Origin: Vallitalea sp.
Lineage (GTDB): Bacteria > Bacillota > Clostridia > Lachnospirales > Vallitaleaceae
Length of the DNA stretch: 64,000 bases
Reading direction: 5' to 3'
Assembly (NCBI GenBank): GCA_025210515.1
Contig: JAOARM010000019.1
Coordinates: forward strand, 1 to 64,000
Shown: positions 1 through 10,641 of the stretch, one piece after another
How positions within the stretch are numbered: position 1 is the first letter of the stretch
Layout of the letters: the number at the start of each line of letters is the position of its first letter
The notes under the pieces: generated by a model
What the model was told of the DNA's origin: nothing
Seen by the model: only the letters and a program-made list of their open reading frames with translations
Databases searched by the model: none
Made by a program: the position numbers and the translations under genes

Positions 1-3000
1 CCTTGGTAGATTTTTTATTTGGTCTATTTGTAATATCTTTTTGCCCGATTTTTCACCACAATAACCTGTTGGGTCTATGAAGTTTACTGGATTATTTGAT
101 ACGTACGCATAAAGATTAAGCCCGTCGCCTCTATAACTATCTTCTTGTGAAAACCTACCAATTTTAGGATTATAATATCTTGCTCTCAGATAATATTGCC
201 CTGTTATACTATCATATTGTTCTCCCGCATAATTATATCTATTAGGAACTAATGCTTCTTTTGAAGTAATGTTACCGAACGCGTCATAATTATATCTGTT
301 TAACATATTTCCTTGACTATTGGTAATGCTAGTTATATCACCATGAACATTATGTAGATAATAATTGATTTTGTTACTATCATCTTTTGTAGCTATTGTT
401 TGGTATCCTCTTATAATATTCTTTTTGATTTCACCATATGAATTATGTTCACTAACTACTTGTCCACTGTTATATGTAAATCCAGTATATATGCCATTTT
501 CTTCGATTGCTGTTCTTAGATTCCCTACTGTGTAATAGTTGTTTTGAAATTGTCCATCTGGTTTTGTAACATTGATCAACCTATTATAACCATCGTAATT
601 ATAGTAAATTGTTCCTGAATTTGGGTTACTTTCCTTTATTAAGTTACCGTTATCATCATAATTGTACGTAGTTATTATATCATTATCTATAGTCTTTGTT
701 AACTGATTTAATTTATTATACTGATATCTAGTAGTTGTTTCTTTTACTTGTGGTGAATAATCATTATCTAGTATAGTTTTCTTTAATGTTTTCCTTTGTC
801 TATTCCCTGAGATATCATATGTATAACTTTCTTGTGTAGAGTCTGGATAAATCACCTTTGTAAGTTGATATAGTTCATCATATTGATATTTTGTTGGTTG
901 TTGATTTTCTAATTTTTCTATGATATTACCATTTAAGTCGTATATATAATTATAAGTATTTATAGCTTTATCATTATTATCTTTGTGAGTCATCTTCGTT
1001 ATTTGGTTATCTTTATTATAATTATAATTAATACTTATCCCATTATTATAGGTAACACCATTAAGTTGGTTATCTGAGTAATTATATGTTGCTAATATAT
1101 TGTTATTATCTTTTACTTCAGCTAACCTAGATTGGTTGTCATATGTGTAATTAATAATATTTCCCTGTAAATCTGTTAAAGATTTTATTTGATTATTTTT
1201 ATTATAATTATATCTTAACATAATTTTATTATTTATTGTCTTATCTGTAATCAAACCATTCTTATTATAATTATATTTTTCTATACCATTATTAGAGATA
1301 GTAGCTTGTAATCTTCCTAGCTGATTATATAAATAGTATTGTTCTTGATCTTTTCCTTCAATACTTTTTTGTGTTAAATTATTATCTCTATTATATTGAT
1401 AATGTAATACTTGTCCTAATCTATCTGATTGCTTTATTACTCTTCCTTCAAGGTCATGTACATATTCAATCTCTTTACCTTGGGGATCAATTATTTTCTT
1501 TACTTTATTTTGAGAATTATATACATATATTGTCTTATTTCCTTTTGGATCAATGCTAGATGTTACATTTCCTGCATAATCATATGTATATGTTGATTGA
1601 TTTCCTTTTGCATCAATTATTGCTTCTGCTCTTCCCCATAAATCTCTAATATATGTAGTTGTATTTCCTTCTGCATCCTTTATAGTTATAATATTATCTT
1701 GAGCATCATAGGTATAACTAGTATTATGTTTACCTTTTAGTTTTAATTCTGGAGTCATAATGGATATTAATCTACCACCAATGTCATATGAATATTCTGT
1801 ATTATATCTTGATTCATCATTAGCTCCTGATTGATATCCCTTTTGATCCATTTGTTTTATAAGTTTACCTTTAGTATTATATATATTTTTTTGTACAATA
1901 TTATTTTCTTCATCTGCAATAGTTGTAAGTCTTCCTAGATAATCATAAGAATAAGATACAGCTTTTCCATCGTCTAATTCTGTCTTATAATTTTCAGGTT
2001 TAATTTCTTTAATAATATTGCCTTCTTCATCATACTTAAACCTATATATATTACCTTCTTTATCTATTTGTTTTATTAAATTATTTTGTAAGTCATAAGT
2101 ATATTCAATAAAGCCTTCTGAGTCTATTTCTTTAATTAAATTGCCTGCCTTATCATATTCATATGATGTTTCTCTTATTACCTTGTTAGATCCTTTAGTG
2201 TATGTAGGATTTATTATTTTATTTTCTATCTGACTTATTCCTATTTTTTTGTAACTATTACTTTTATCTTCGTCTAACCACTTACTTATATACGTTAAAT
2301 CAGATTCATCAATTTTTTCATCGTTATTGGTATCATATTTATAATTAAACTTTGTATTTACTCCATCTTGATTTATTTGTAATGCTGTTAAAGTTAAATC
2401 ATTAATTTCAACTTTTTGATTTTGATTAAAATCAGGTCCCGTTATATCTAATCGTTGCCCAGTTAACTCTGAAAAAGGTTTTACTTGTCCTTGTTGATTT
2501 TTATAAGTGCTATCATCGGCAAATGTAACATACCCTATACCCATAATGTTATTCTTGGCTTTTAACTTAATTTTTAAAATGTCCGTTTTGCCAATATCAT
2601 ATCCTTCATTACTAGTTATAGATATCTTGCCTATTGTATTCGTATTAATTACTATATTTTCATTAAGCTTTTCTATGTCTTCTAGTTCAAATACTCTAGA
2701 ATCGTATTTAATATTAAGGTTAATATTTGATAGATTCTCGGTAGTATCTATGTCTACAGTGTAGGTATAAATATTATTCTCATATATTTTATCTTTAGGT
2801 GAATAAATGTTGGCTTTTACATGTGTTTCGTTTATCCAATCTTCTTCTACTTCTTCTTCTTTTTTTATAATTCTATTATTATCATCATATGTAAATATAG
2901 TTTTATATCCTAATGGGCTTTTCATTTGTGTTAAGTTACCATTTTTATCATATGAATAATATGTTATTGCTTCTTCTTTCTCATTATTACTACCAATATC

Positions 3001-6000
3001 TTCCCCATTGATAACTTGAATTTCACTTGTTATTCGTCCAAGCTTATCATATATATATCTTTTAATACCAAATATATTATCACTTATTTTTGTTTTTTGC
3101 TCTATCAATTGTGATTGATTATTGTATTGGTACTGTATATTGGATCCCGTTGAATCTGTTACTTTAATAACTTGATTGTTTTTGTTGTAATTATAATTTA
3201 TAATATTATATTCTTTTGGATTACCATCTTTTACAACATAATCTTTTGATTTATATTCTCTTGATACTCTACCTAATAAATCATACTTATATTTAGTTTG
3301 TCTATAGTATATAATGTTTTTTTCTTTCTTAATAGGTTCTTGTTTTTCCAATAACCATCCTGCGTCATTGTATTTAAAATGTGTTTCATAGCCTTCACTA
3401 TCAATAGTTTTTATAATATTGCCAACTTCATCATATACATTTTTACTTATTATATTTCCATCTTTATCTTTAATAAGTTCTAATCTATTTAATGAATCAT
3501 AAGTATACGCTATGCCTTCACCATCATCAGTTGACTCATTATAGTTATTAGCTGTGATGGATTTTAAAATATTTCCTAATGGATCATATTTAATTCTTGC
3601 TTGTGCCCCAAAAGGATTAATTGTTTTTATTAATTTTTTGTTTGTATCGTATATGAAATTTTGCCCTATGCCCTCATCTGTTACTTCATTATAAGTGTTT
3701 GGATTAATTACCTTAATTAAGTTTCCTGCATTATCATATTTGTTTGCATAAATATTTCCTAATGGATCGATAGTTTTGGTTAGCTTATCCATATCATTAT
3801 ACTTATATGTTGTTCCTATCCCATCATCTGTTGAACTATTGTATTGATTAGGTTTTATTGATTTAATAAGATTACCCATCTTGTCATATTTCATTCTTGT
3901 AACATTGCCATTTTGGTCAATTATTTTAGTAATATTATTTAGATAATCATATTCATATGTTATTGTACTATTATTCTTTGTTACTGTTTTTACTCTATTT
4001 CCATTATCATATGTATAATATGTAATATTACCTTCTGGATCAATTATTTTTATTGGTAAAGAATTATAATCATTATACTCATATGAAGTTGTATATCCTA
4101 GTGGATTGGTACTTGATAGCTTTCTTCCTTTTTCATCGTATGTAAACGTAGTAACTGCTTTTGTGCTTGCATCTATTTGCTTTTCAATTTTTATTAAGTT
4201 ATTATTCTCGTCATAAATATAATTTTCTTCTACACCATCTGGCTTAGTTATTTTAGTTATATTGTTATTTTCATCATATATTAACTTAGTTTCATAATTA
4301 TAAGGTTCTGGTGATATAGTAGATATAATATTATCTCTATTATCGTATTTAAAAGTGGTAATATATCCATTTCTATTTTTGATAGTTTTTTTATTACCTC
4401 TATCATCATAAGTATATTCTTCATATGTACCATCTTCATATATTTTCTTTGTTATATATAACCTTTTATTATATTGATATCTTATCTTTTCTCCTGTTTT
4501 TACATTATGATAACAATTTTCTTTCGTTCTTATATCATAAGTATAGTTAAATTCTCCACCGTTACCATCAATTTGTTTTATAACACGTCCAAATTCATCA
4601 TAATCATTAGTTATATAAACTATACCATTTTTATCTGTGATTGTTTTTATTCTATTATCTTCGTATGTATACTTTGTATATGCACCAGTATTATCTATGA
4701 CTTTTTCTAGCATATTATTATTATAAGTGTATGATATGTTTCTTCCTAGAGAATCTGAGATTGTCTTGATTTTACCTTGCTCATACGTTATATTAATATA
4801 TTTACCAAGGGTGCCGTTTACCTTTATTAATTGGTTTTGTGAATTATATATTAGATTAACTTCATCACCTTGAGTGTTTTTAATAGTAGATAGCTTTTTA
4901 TTATTGTTATATATATATTTAGTCCCATTAAGTAATGCTAATGTATATGTTCCATCTACTGCTTTAGTCAACTTATCATGAAATCCTGGTAAAGGTAAAT
5001 ATTCATTTTTTTCTTTATCATACATATATACACCTGTTCTACCATTAGGGTATATAACCTTTACATTATCACTTTTTGTTATATCTTCAATAAAGCTTTC
5101 ATAATAGAATCTCCAAGATGTACCTAGTATTCCTTGTCTTTTATCTTGGGAATTATAATGTCTAGTTGCATTAATAATCATTCCTAGATCCATTAATTCT
5201 AAGTCAGTATCTGTTGAGAACAAACTACCATTGACAATATTAACAGGATCATTAACAAATTTCTCTTTGGAATCATTTCCATAGTTTGATTCCTTCATTT
5301 CTTTTGATTTTAGTTGGACATCATATTGTACATAAAAAGTATATTCATGTGTGATTGATTTTATTTCACCATTATAATATCCATAATTCACATCACCTTC
5401 ATAATCAAATTCTTCCATTTTTTTTTCAACTGCGACATATTTTCCTTCCCATTCATCTACTATACAATAGCTCCCATCTGGGTTATCAGTCCTCTTTGAA
5501 TCCAATTTTTTTGCACCTATTTTTACATACAATATTTTGGTATCTTCATCTTTATATGTATCATGATTGTTAGTATAACCCCAAGAATAAGAAATACTTA
5601 ATAATTTACCTTTTGCATCAAATTCTCTAGTAGAAATATTACTTTTGTATTCATACATTCGTTTATGCTGACCTATTGAATGAGGTCCAGAATGAAATAT
5701 AGTTTCACTACGTTCTAATTTTAGTATTCCCGAATATATATCACCATCTTTTTCTACATAATAAGGATAATTATCCATAGGCTTATCAGTACCAAAATTA
5801 ATTTTATAATTACTTTTTGTTAATTTATTTTCTGTTACTATATCCTCTTTAACTTTTGAATCATATAATAAACCAATTCCTTCTAAATCACCCTCCTTAT
5901 ATTTTATCTCTTTTTTTATTGCATCTTTATCTTTACCTTTTACTATCTTGGTTATTCTTTTTTCAATTATTTTACAATTATCAGAATCTACTTGGTATGC

Positions 6001-6090
6001 AAATATACCATTATGATTAATTATTAATATATTAGTTATCAATATTAATATAGCTATAAATTTTAATTTTATTATTATTTGTTTTTTCAT
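1..6090 (-). CDS. Secreted RHS/YD-repeat protein, probable polymorphic toxin; C-terminus cut by the window edge
   Basis: The frame is open from an ATG at 6090 (Shine-Dalgarno GAGGTAA) to base 1 without a stop, giving 2030 codons. It starts with a signal peptide (MKKQIIIKLKF then a hydrophobic run). A DUF6531-like RHS N-terminal segment with DPVNIVNGSLFS sits near residues 279-340. Dozens of YD repeats (YTYD-x-x-GN, YNYDDNGNLIKE) follow. The RHS core signature YYLRARYYNPKIGRFSQEDS ... NLYAYVSNNPVNFIDPTGY lies near residues 1960-2010, so the variable C-terminal domain begins close to base 60 and is mostly off the window. Residues about 1085-1207 look cohesin-like and about 1221-1271 dockerin-like, between YD blocks. 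Family knowledge: RHS shells encapsulate a C-terminal toxin. That this one carries a toxin is inference. It is the last gene seen in the four-gene surface operon, 18 bp after the kelch gene. Confidence 0.9.
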   Translation of the reverse strand, partial: MKKQIIIKLKFIAILILITNILIINHNGIFAYQVDSDNCKIIEKRITKIVKGKDKDAIKKEIKYKEGDLEGIGLLYDSKVKEDIVTENKLTKSNYKINFGTDKPMDNYPYYVEKDGDIYSGILKLERSETIFHSGPHSIGQHKRMYEYKSNISTREFDAKGKLLSISYSWGYTNNHDTYKDEDTKILYVKIGAKKLDSKRTDNPDGSYCIVDEWEGKYVAVEKKMEEFDYEGDVNYGYYNGEIKSITHEYTFYVQYDVQLKSKEMKESNYGNDSKEKFVNDPVNIVNGSLFSTDTDLELMDLGMIINATRHYNSQDKRQGILGTSWRFYYESFIEDITKSDNVKVIYPNGRTGVYMYDKEKNEYLPLPGFHDKLTKAVDGTYTLALLNGTKYIYNNNKKLSTIKNTQGDEVNLIYNSQNQLIKVNGTLGKYINITYEQGKIKTISDSLGRNISYTYNNNMLEKVIDNTGAYTKYTYEDNRIKTITDKNGIVYITNDYDEFGRVIKQIDGNGGEFNYTYDIRTKENCYHNVKTGEKIRYQYNKRLYITKKIYEDGTYEEYTYDDRGNKKTIKNRNGYITTFKYDNRDNIISTISPEPYNYETKLIYDENNNITKITKPDGVEENYIYDENNNLIKIEKQIDASTKAVTTFTYDEKGRKLSSTNPLGYTTSYEYNDYNSLPIKIIDPEGNITYYTYDNGNRVKTVTKNNSTITYEYDYLNNITKIIDQNGNVTRMKYDKMGNLIKSIKPNQYNSSTDDGIGTTYKYNDMDKLTKTIDPLGNIYANKYDNAGNLIKVINPNTYNEVTDEGIGQNFIYDTNKKLIKTINPFGAQARIKYDPLGNILKSITANNYNESTDDGEGIAYTYDSLNRLELIKDKDGNIISKNVYDEVGNIIKTIDSEGYETHFKYNDAGWLLEKQEPIKKEKNIIYYRQTKYKYDLLGRVSREYKSKDYVVKDGNPKEYNIINYNYNKNNQVIKVTDSTGSNIQYQYNNQSQLIEQKTKISDNIFGIKRYIYDKLGRITSEIQVINGEDIGSNNEKEEAITYYSYDKNGNLTQMKSPLGYKTIFTYDDNNRIIKKEEEVEEDWINETHVKANIYSPKDKIYENNIYTYTVDIDTTENLSNINLNIKYDSRVFELEDIEKLNENIVINTNTIGKISITSNEGYDIGKTDILKIKLKAKNNIMGIGYVTFADDSTYKNQQGQVKPFSELTGQRLDITGPDFNQNQKVEINDLTLTALQINQDGVNTKFNYKYDTNNDEKIDESDLTYISKWLDEDKSNSYKKIGISQIENKIINPTYTKGSNKVIRETSYEYDKAGNLIKEIDSEGFIEYTYDLQNNLIKQIDKEGNIYRFKYDEEGNIIKEIKPENYKTELDDGKAVSYSYDYLGRLTTIADEENNIVQKNIYNTKGKLIKQMDQKGYQSGANDESRYNTEYSYDIGGRLISIMTPELKLKGKHNTSYTYDAQDNIITIKDAEGNTTTYIRDLWGRAEAIIDAKGNQSTYTYDYAGNVTSSIDPKGNKTIYVYNSQNKVKKIIDPQGKEIEYVHDLEGRVIKQSDRLGQVLHYQYNRDNNLTQKSIEGKDQEQYYLYNQLGRLQATISNNGIEKYNYNKNGLITDKTINNKIMLRYNYNKNNQIKSLTDLQGNIINYTYDNQSRLAEVKDNNNILATYNYSDNQLNGVTYNNGISINYNYNKDNQITKMTHKDNNDKAINTYNYIYDLNGNIIEKLENQQPTKYQYDELYQLTKVIYPDSTQESYTYDISGNRQRKTLKKTILDNDYSPQVKETTTRYQYNKLNQLTKTIDNDIITTYNYDDNGNLIKESNPNSGTIYYNYDGYNRLINVTKPDGQFQNNYYTVGNLRTAIEENGIYTGFTYNSGQVVSEHNSYGEIKKNIIRGYQTIATKDDSNKINYYLHNVHGDITSITNSQGNMLNRYNYDAFGNITSKEALVPNRYNYAGEQYDSITGQYYLRARYYNPKIGRFSQEDSYRGDGLNLYAYVSNNPVNFIDPTGYCGEKSGKKILQIDQIKNLPR
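2280..2840 (-). other. Cohesin-like plus dockerin-like segments inside the RHS protein
   Basis: In the RHS reading frame, bases about 2840-2470 encode a beta-rich stretch (VKANIYSPKDKIYENNIY, INLNIKYDSRVFEL, IGKISITSNEGYDIG, ILKIKLKAK) with the spacing pattern of a type I cohesin. It is followed at 2430-2280 by two calcium-loop-like motifs, PDFNQNQKVEINDLTL and YDTNNDEKIDESDLTYI, which match the duplicated D-x-N-x-D-x-x-I-x-x-x-D layout of dockerins. YD repeats resume immediately after. The assignment is by motif only. Confidence 0.65.
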
Positions 6091-6108
6091 AGAGTTTACC
6101 TCACGTAT

Positions 6109-7965
6109 TTAGTATAATGATGGGATGTCTAAGTCGTATATTTGTGTTATGTCAATTATATGTCCTATTGAATCAACTAAATTGATTTTGTTAATATTTA
6201 TATTTGTTGTATCTAGCGTTCTTAGATTAAGTGTAATTTTATATACATTATTCAAATTATTATTCTGAATTTGACTTCCTATTAGCGATATATTAATATA
6301 GATTTTTCCTGTTGTTTTGTCTATATTAATATATTGATATGGGCTTTTACCAGAAAAAATAATCTGGTTAATATCCCCTGTTGTTATATCTACATCTTCT
6401 ATCTTATAATTGCAGTCTATTTCTGCTGAATATATGTCATTAATATTTTTCGTCATTATGTATAAATCAATAGATTCATAATTATCTTCATCTTTGATTC
6501 TTTCAGCTATATAGGCATATGCAGAAGGTTTATCATTATATTCAATATATGTTTTATACTCACTCCACTTAGATACACCTTTTTTAGTAATTGATCTTAC
6601 TCTAAAATAATATTTCTTGTAATTTTTAATATCTTTTTGTGTATAGAAATTGTTAAATCCATTATTTATCTTTACTCCATTTATTTCAACTTCATATAAT
6701 GTGTCATTTTCTACTTTATCCCATGTAAGTTTTATATCATTAGATACTTTTTGTACACTGAAATTACTAGGTGCTTCATCCTTTTTCACATATGCTTTTT
6801 CAACAATATTAAGGGGTGTTGCTTCATTAGTTCCACCTATAACATATAGATTATCTTCTATAACAGCAACTCCTGAAGCATATCTTTCATTTTTTAAACT
6901 TGTCTGATGAATAAATCTATTGTTACTTGGATTATATAGTTCAATAGTATTAAATGGTGTTGTATTATATCCTCCAACTATCATTATTCTATCATCAAGT
7001 AAATTTGCGTTAAAAGAATATCTTGGTATAGGCATCTGCCCTTTTTGTTCCCATGTATCAGTAGCTATATTATATGTTTCTATATCTCCTAATACAAAAC
7101 CATTATATCCTCCCATTACATATATTTTGTTATTATATACAATGGCTTCCATTAAACTTCTTTTTGTTGGCATAGATTTTACAGATGTCCATGAATTAGT
7201 ATTAGTATCATATACTTCTACTATATTTGATGCTTTTTGATTACTATCATAACCACCTATTACATATATTTTATTATTGTATTGTACTGTAGCCGCACCG
7301 CTTCTTTTAGTTGGCATAGGTTTTATTTGTTCCCATGAATCAGATTCTATATTATAAACATCTATAGTATTTAATTCTTTTTTTTCGTTATTATAACCAC
7401 CTATAATATATATTTTGTTATCATAAGCTACAACACTTGGATGTATTCTATTAGTTGGCATAATACTTTTTATTTCCCATATTTCTTGTTGTGGGTCATA
7501 TTCTTCTATAGTGTTTGTATAGCCATTACCATATCCACCTATAATATATATTTTATTATTAAGTGTTACTGTTCCAAAACCATATCTAGGTTGTATTATT
7601 TCTCTACTATTTTTCATAATATTTATTTGTTGTAATTTTGGATTAGCTGTTTTTTGAGTTATAATTGAACTCCATTCACTTCTATTATTTTCTTTTATTG
7701 CTCTTACTCTGTAATTATGAATTGTAAGAGGCATTAGATTCTCGTGTTCATATATATTGTATTGACTATTGTCTATTATTACTCCATCTACTTCTATCTC
7801 ATATACACAGTCTTCTATTTGATTCCATGATATTACTATCTTATTATCATTGGAGGTTGCTTGAATGTTTGTTGGAATTGATGGAACAGAAGCGGCTTTT
7901 GCAAATAGACAAGAGTTTAAAACTATCAATATGCTTAATAGCATAAGATATTTTACTTTTTTCAT
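6109..7965 (-). CDS. Secreted kelch-propeller protein with Fn3 domains and a cohesin-like C-terminus
   Basis: 618 aa from an ATG with an excellent GGAGGAAA ribosome site. A signal peptide occupies residues 1-25 (LLSILIVLNSCLFAKA). Order of domains: fibronectin type III (about 28-108), six kelch repeats (about 116-392; cores such as KIYIIGGYNN, KIYVIGGYDS, KIYVMGGYNG, IMIVGGYNT, each paired with a tryptophan motif such as SWEQIKPMP), a second Fn3 (about 394-476), and a C-terminal cohesin-like beta domain (about 480-618). Six blades would close one beta-propeller. There is no sortase motif or SLH domain, so surface attachment is unclear. The gene lies between the Fn3/jelly-roll gene and the RHS gene and probably shares their transcript. 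A role in surface adhesion or glycan binding is inference. Confidence 0.85.
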   Translation of the reverse strand: MKKVKYLMLLSILIVLNSCLFAKAASVPSIPTNIQATSNDNKIVISWNQIEDCVYEIEVDGVIIDNSQYNIYEHENLMPLTIHNYRVRAIKENNRSEWSSIITQKTANPKLQQINIMKNSREIIQPRYGFGTVTLNNKIYIIGGYGNGYTNTIEEYDPQQEIWEIKSIMPTNRIHPSVVAYDNKIYIIGGYNNEKKELNTIDVYNIESDSWEQIKPMPTKRSGAATVQYNNKIYVIGGYDSNQKASNIVEVYDTNTNSWTSVKSMPTKRSLMEAIVYNNKIYVMGGYNGFVLGDIETYNIATDTWEQKGQMPIPRYSFNANLLDDRIMIVGGYNTTPFNTIELYNPSNNRFIHQTSLKNERYASGVAVIEDNLYVIGGTNEATPLNIVEKAYVKKDEAPSNFSVQKVSNDIKLTWDKVENDTLYEVEINGVKINNGFNNFYTQKDIKNYKKYYFRVRSITKKGVSKWSEYKTYIEYNDKPSAYAYIAERIKDEDNYESIDLYIMTKNINDIYSAEIDCNYKIEDVDITTGDINQIIFSGKSPYQYINIDKTTGKIYINISLIGSQIQNNNLNNVYKITLNLRTLDTTNININKINLVDSIGHIIDITQIYDLDIPSLY

Positions 7966-8010
7966 TTATTTTCCTCCTACTAATTCAGTCTAGTAAAACG
8001 TTATTAAAGA

Positions 8011-8050
8011 TAGATGTCATTAACACATAGATAAGATGTTAATGACTCTA
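8011..8050 (-). other. Intergenic hairpin in the surface-protein operon
   Basis: TAGA-T-GTCATTAACA pairs with TGTTAATGAC-TCTA across an 11-base loop, a 14-bp stem with one bulge. It lies between the stop of the Fn3/jelly-roll gene and the kelch gene. No T-run follows on the minus strand, so it is more likely a processing or stability element than a full terminator. Confidence 0.5.
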
Positions 8051-8059
8051 TCCTAGTTT

Positions 8060-10621
8060 TTAATTAGCTTGTACTTCTTTTACATCCATTGCCATTATTG
8101 AGTCAAATAAAATATACTTTTTACTACTCTTATATGCACCATATTTATTATTAGCCATTAAAGTAAAATATGGTAATCCTTGTTTCATAGTATTACATTG
8201 GTACCAGTTCATGAATTTCATTAATTGACTATGAGTAATAATATACTCTTTTGTTGAACCATTTTTCATTATTAGTGATAGTAGTATTTTTTGTTCTATA
8301 TTATCTTTTACTATAACTCTGATTTTCTCTGACTCTTCACTTTCGCCTTCCTCATTTTTAGCTATTATTTTATAAAAGTATGTTTTATCAGCTTCGACTG
8401 TAGCATCTTTATATGATAAACCTTTTACATTATCAAGTATATTGTATATACCTTCTTCACTTTCAGAGCGTAAAACATTATAACTCACTGCATGACTGGC
8501 AGTATCCCATGTTAGATATACTTTATTTTCTTTTACTTTAGTTATTAAGTTTGTTGGTTTTCCTGGTAATACTTGTCCTGGTGTACCTTGTACTTCTTCA
8601 CTATTATTACTCGTACCTATAGTATTCTTGGCTGTAACTACATAATAGTAAGTTGTTCCAAATGTTAATCCTGAGTCGTTATATGATGTTGCTGTTGTAT
8701 CTTCTAATATTGTTTCATATGGTCCACCTGCTGTTTCTGAACGTTTTATTGCGTAACTTGTGGCATTATATACTGGATTCCATGATAGATTAAGTACATT
8801 TTGTTGCGCTTCTATCGTTAATCCAATAGGGGCTTGTGGTAATTTGGCACTTGGTATTACACTAGCTTCTAATGAATTATTACTTTCCCCACCTTTATTA
8901 ACTGCTGATACAACATAGTAATATTCTGTTCCATTAGCTAATCCCATATCTGTATACTGTAAATCTACTATATTTTCTTGTATAACTGTGTATGGTCCAC
9001 CAGAAGAAGTAGAACGTTTTATTGTATAACTGTCTGCATTATCTACTTTGTTCCACTTGATAGTTGCTTTTGTATCTTGTGAATTTGCATTAACTCCTTG
9101 TGGTGTGTTTGGAGCTGTTTGGGTAAATTCATATTTTGTAACTACATCATTATCTGCTATATTTTTTTCAGCAAAAAATGAGAGGTTATCATTTCTTCTT
9201 AATACTAGATTGTTTTTATAGTCGTATGATAATGATTTAAAAAATGTTACTTTTTTAGGTTCATACTCTGAATTCGTCCATAAATTAATATTTTCTATTC
9301 CTGTATTTTCATCCAGTCTTAATACAAATCTAATCCATTGACCATCAAAATTATAATTGAGCAAGTAAACAGAATTTTCTAAATTATTGTCTTGTGCTTT
9401 ATCAAACCAACTACTTGATGCCCCTAGTCGTCCTTTAATATTAGGAATATAAGTTGTCGGTGTCTTAAAGTCTGCATCAACTACATATGAATAATTAATT
9501 TTATTATTCTTTTTATCATACATTTGAAGTTCATTAATATAAATGTCTTTATTGTATGATTCAAACAAATCAAATATTATATATCTGTCTTTAGTAGTCT
9601 TTGCATATACTGTACCTAAGTCAATACTCTTATTAAATTTATTAATTGCCTCTACTTTATAGTAGTATACCTTTTTATTCTCTAAATTATCATCTGTATA
9701 CTTCAATGTATTAATGTTTTTAGCTATAATTATAAATGGTCCTTCTTTACTTTCTGATCGCTTGATTGTATATGTATTCGCATCTTCTACACTATTCCAT
9801 TTTAGATATACTTGTTTATCTTGTCCCTCTGCCTTTAACCCTGACCTAAATATTTCATACTCTTTTGTTTTACCTATTATTTCGTAATTCAATACTAATT
9901 TTTCTCCTACTAGGTTATAACCTCCGCTATCTATTGATTCATAAATACATGTTTTCATAGGTGAATATGCGCCTGCATGTATAACTATCTTCTTTATTCC
10001 CTTATGAGAATTTAGCTTAAATCCTGCACGTGATTTTGGAGCTCTATCTTTATCCCATCTATCATTAATATTGAAAATAACATTGTTATGGTTTATTAAA
10101 TCTCTCGCTAAATTTCTTGCATAATCACAAGAAGATGAAATATAATCTGTTTCATCTCCTATAAAATGAGATGAATAATTTATTAAATTATTATCTTCAT
10201 CATATATATCTATTCCTCTTAAAACAGATCTAAGCCCATATGTCTCAAACCATATATAATTGGTTTTACTTGGTATTCCTTCTATTATATCGGAATCTAT
10301 TCCTAGTCCTTCTGAATTTTTAGCAGCTATTTTATAATAATAAGTTTTAGCATTTATTAATCCTGTATCTTCAAATGTATTGACTAATAAATTATCTGCA
10401 ATAACAGTATATTTTCCTAGTCTAGATTCTGATCTTTTTACTACATAACTAGTGGCATCATGATTTATATACCATGTAAGTTTGATACTTCCATCAAAAG
10501 ATTTTGTTTCATAGATTCTAAGCTTTGAAGGTACGCTAGCATGTATATCAATATCAATGCCTAAATTGTTTATAAGTATCACTAGAATAATCATTTGCCC
10601 AATTATTTTCTTTACATTCAT
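8060..10621 (-). CDS. Secreted Fn3-repeat protein with two jelly-roll-like domains
   Basis: 853 aa, ATG preceded by GAGGTGA. A signal peptide (IIGQMIILVILINNLG) is followed by Fn3 (30-118), a beta-rich domain (about 120-255), Fn3 (260-348), a second beta-rich domain (about 350-505), three more Fn3 domains (510-778) and a C-terminal domain of about 75 residues. The Fn3 units share the core SYTIKRSTSSGGPY and TEYYYVVSAVNKGG. The two intervening domains resemble galactose-binding or NPCBM-type jelly rolls (WIRFVLRLDENTGIENINLW, GIKKIVIHAGAYSP); this is tentative. The C-terminal block (SLIMKNGSTKEYIIT ... FMNWY ... YILFDSI) recurs in the neighbouring RCC1 protein. A carbohydrate-binding surface role is inferred. 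Confidence 0.8.
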   Translation of the reverse strand: MNVKKIIGQMIILVILINNLGIDIDIHASVPSKLRIYETKSFDGSIKLTWYINHDATSYVVKRSESRLGKYTVIADNLLVNTFEDTGLINAKTYYYKIAAKNSEGLGIDSDIIEGIPSKTNYIWFETYGLRSVLRGIDIYDEDNNLINYSSHFIGDETDYISSSCDYARNLARDLINHNNVIFNINDRWDKDRAPKSRAGFKLNSHKGIKKIVIHAGAYSPMKTCIYESIDSGGYNLVGEKLVLNYEIIGKTKEYEIFRSGLKAEGQDKQVYLKWNSVEDANTYTIKRSESKEGPFIIIAKNINTLKYTDDNLENKKVYYYKVEAINKFNKSIDLGTVYAKTTKDRYIIFDLFESYNKDIYINELQMYDKKNNKINYSYVVDADFKTPTTYIPNIKGRLGASSSWFDKAQDNNLENSVYLLNYNFDGQWIRFVLRLDENTGIENINLWTNSEYEPKKVTFFKSLSYDYKNNLVLRRNDNLSFFAEKNIADNDVVTKYEFTQTAPNTPQGVNANSQDTKATIKWNKVDNADSYTIKRSTSSGGPYTVIQENIVDLQYTDMGLANGTEYYYVVSAVNKGGESNNSLEASVIPSAKLPQAPIGLTIEAQQNVLNLSWNPVYNATSYAIKRSETAGGPYETILEDTTATSYNDSGLTFGTTYYYVVTAKNTIGTSNNSEEVQGTPGQVLPGKPTNLITKVKENKVYLTWDTASHAVSYNVLRSESEEGIYNILDNVKGLSYKDATVEADKTYFYKIIAKNEEGESEESEKIRVIVKDNIEQKILLSLIMKNGSTKEYIITHSQLMKFMNWYQCNTMKQGLPYFTLMANNKYGAYKSSKKYILFDSIMAMDVKEVQAN

Positions 10622-10641
10622 TGTATGTTCACCTCATCATC

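Noticed and set aside
1371..5573. Several short plus-strand ORFs (such as 2507-2764 and 4474-4710) opposite the RHS gene
   Set aside because: They lie antisense to a continuous 2030-codon repeat protein with clear YD motifs and have low-complexity hydrophobic translations and no ribosome sites.
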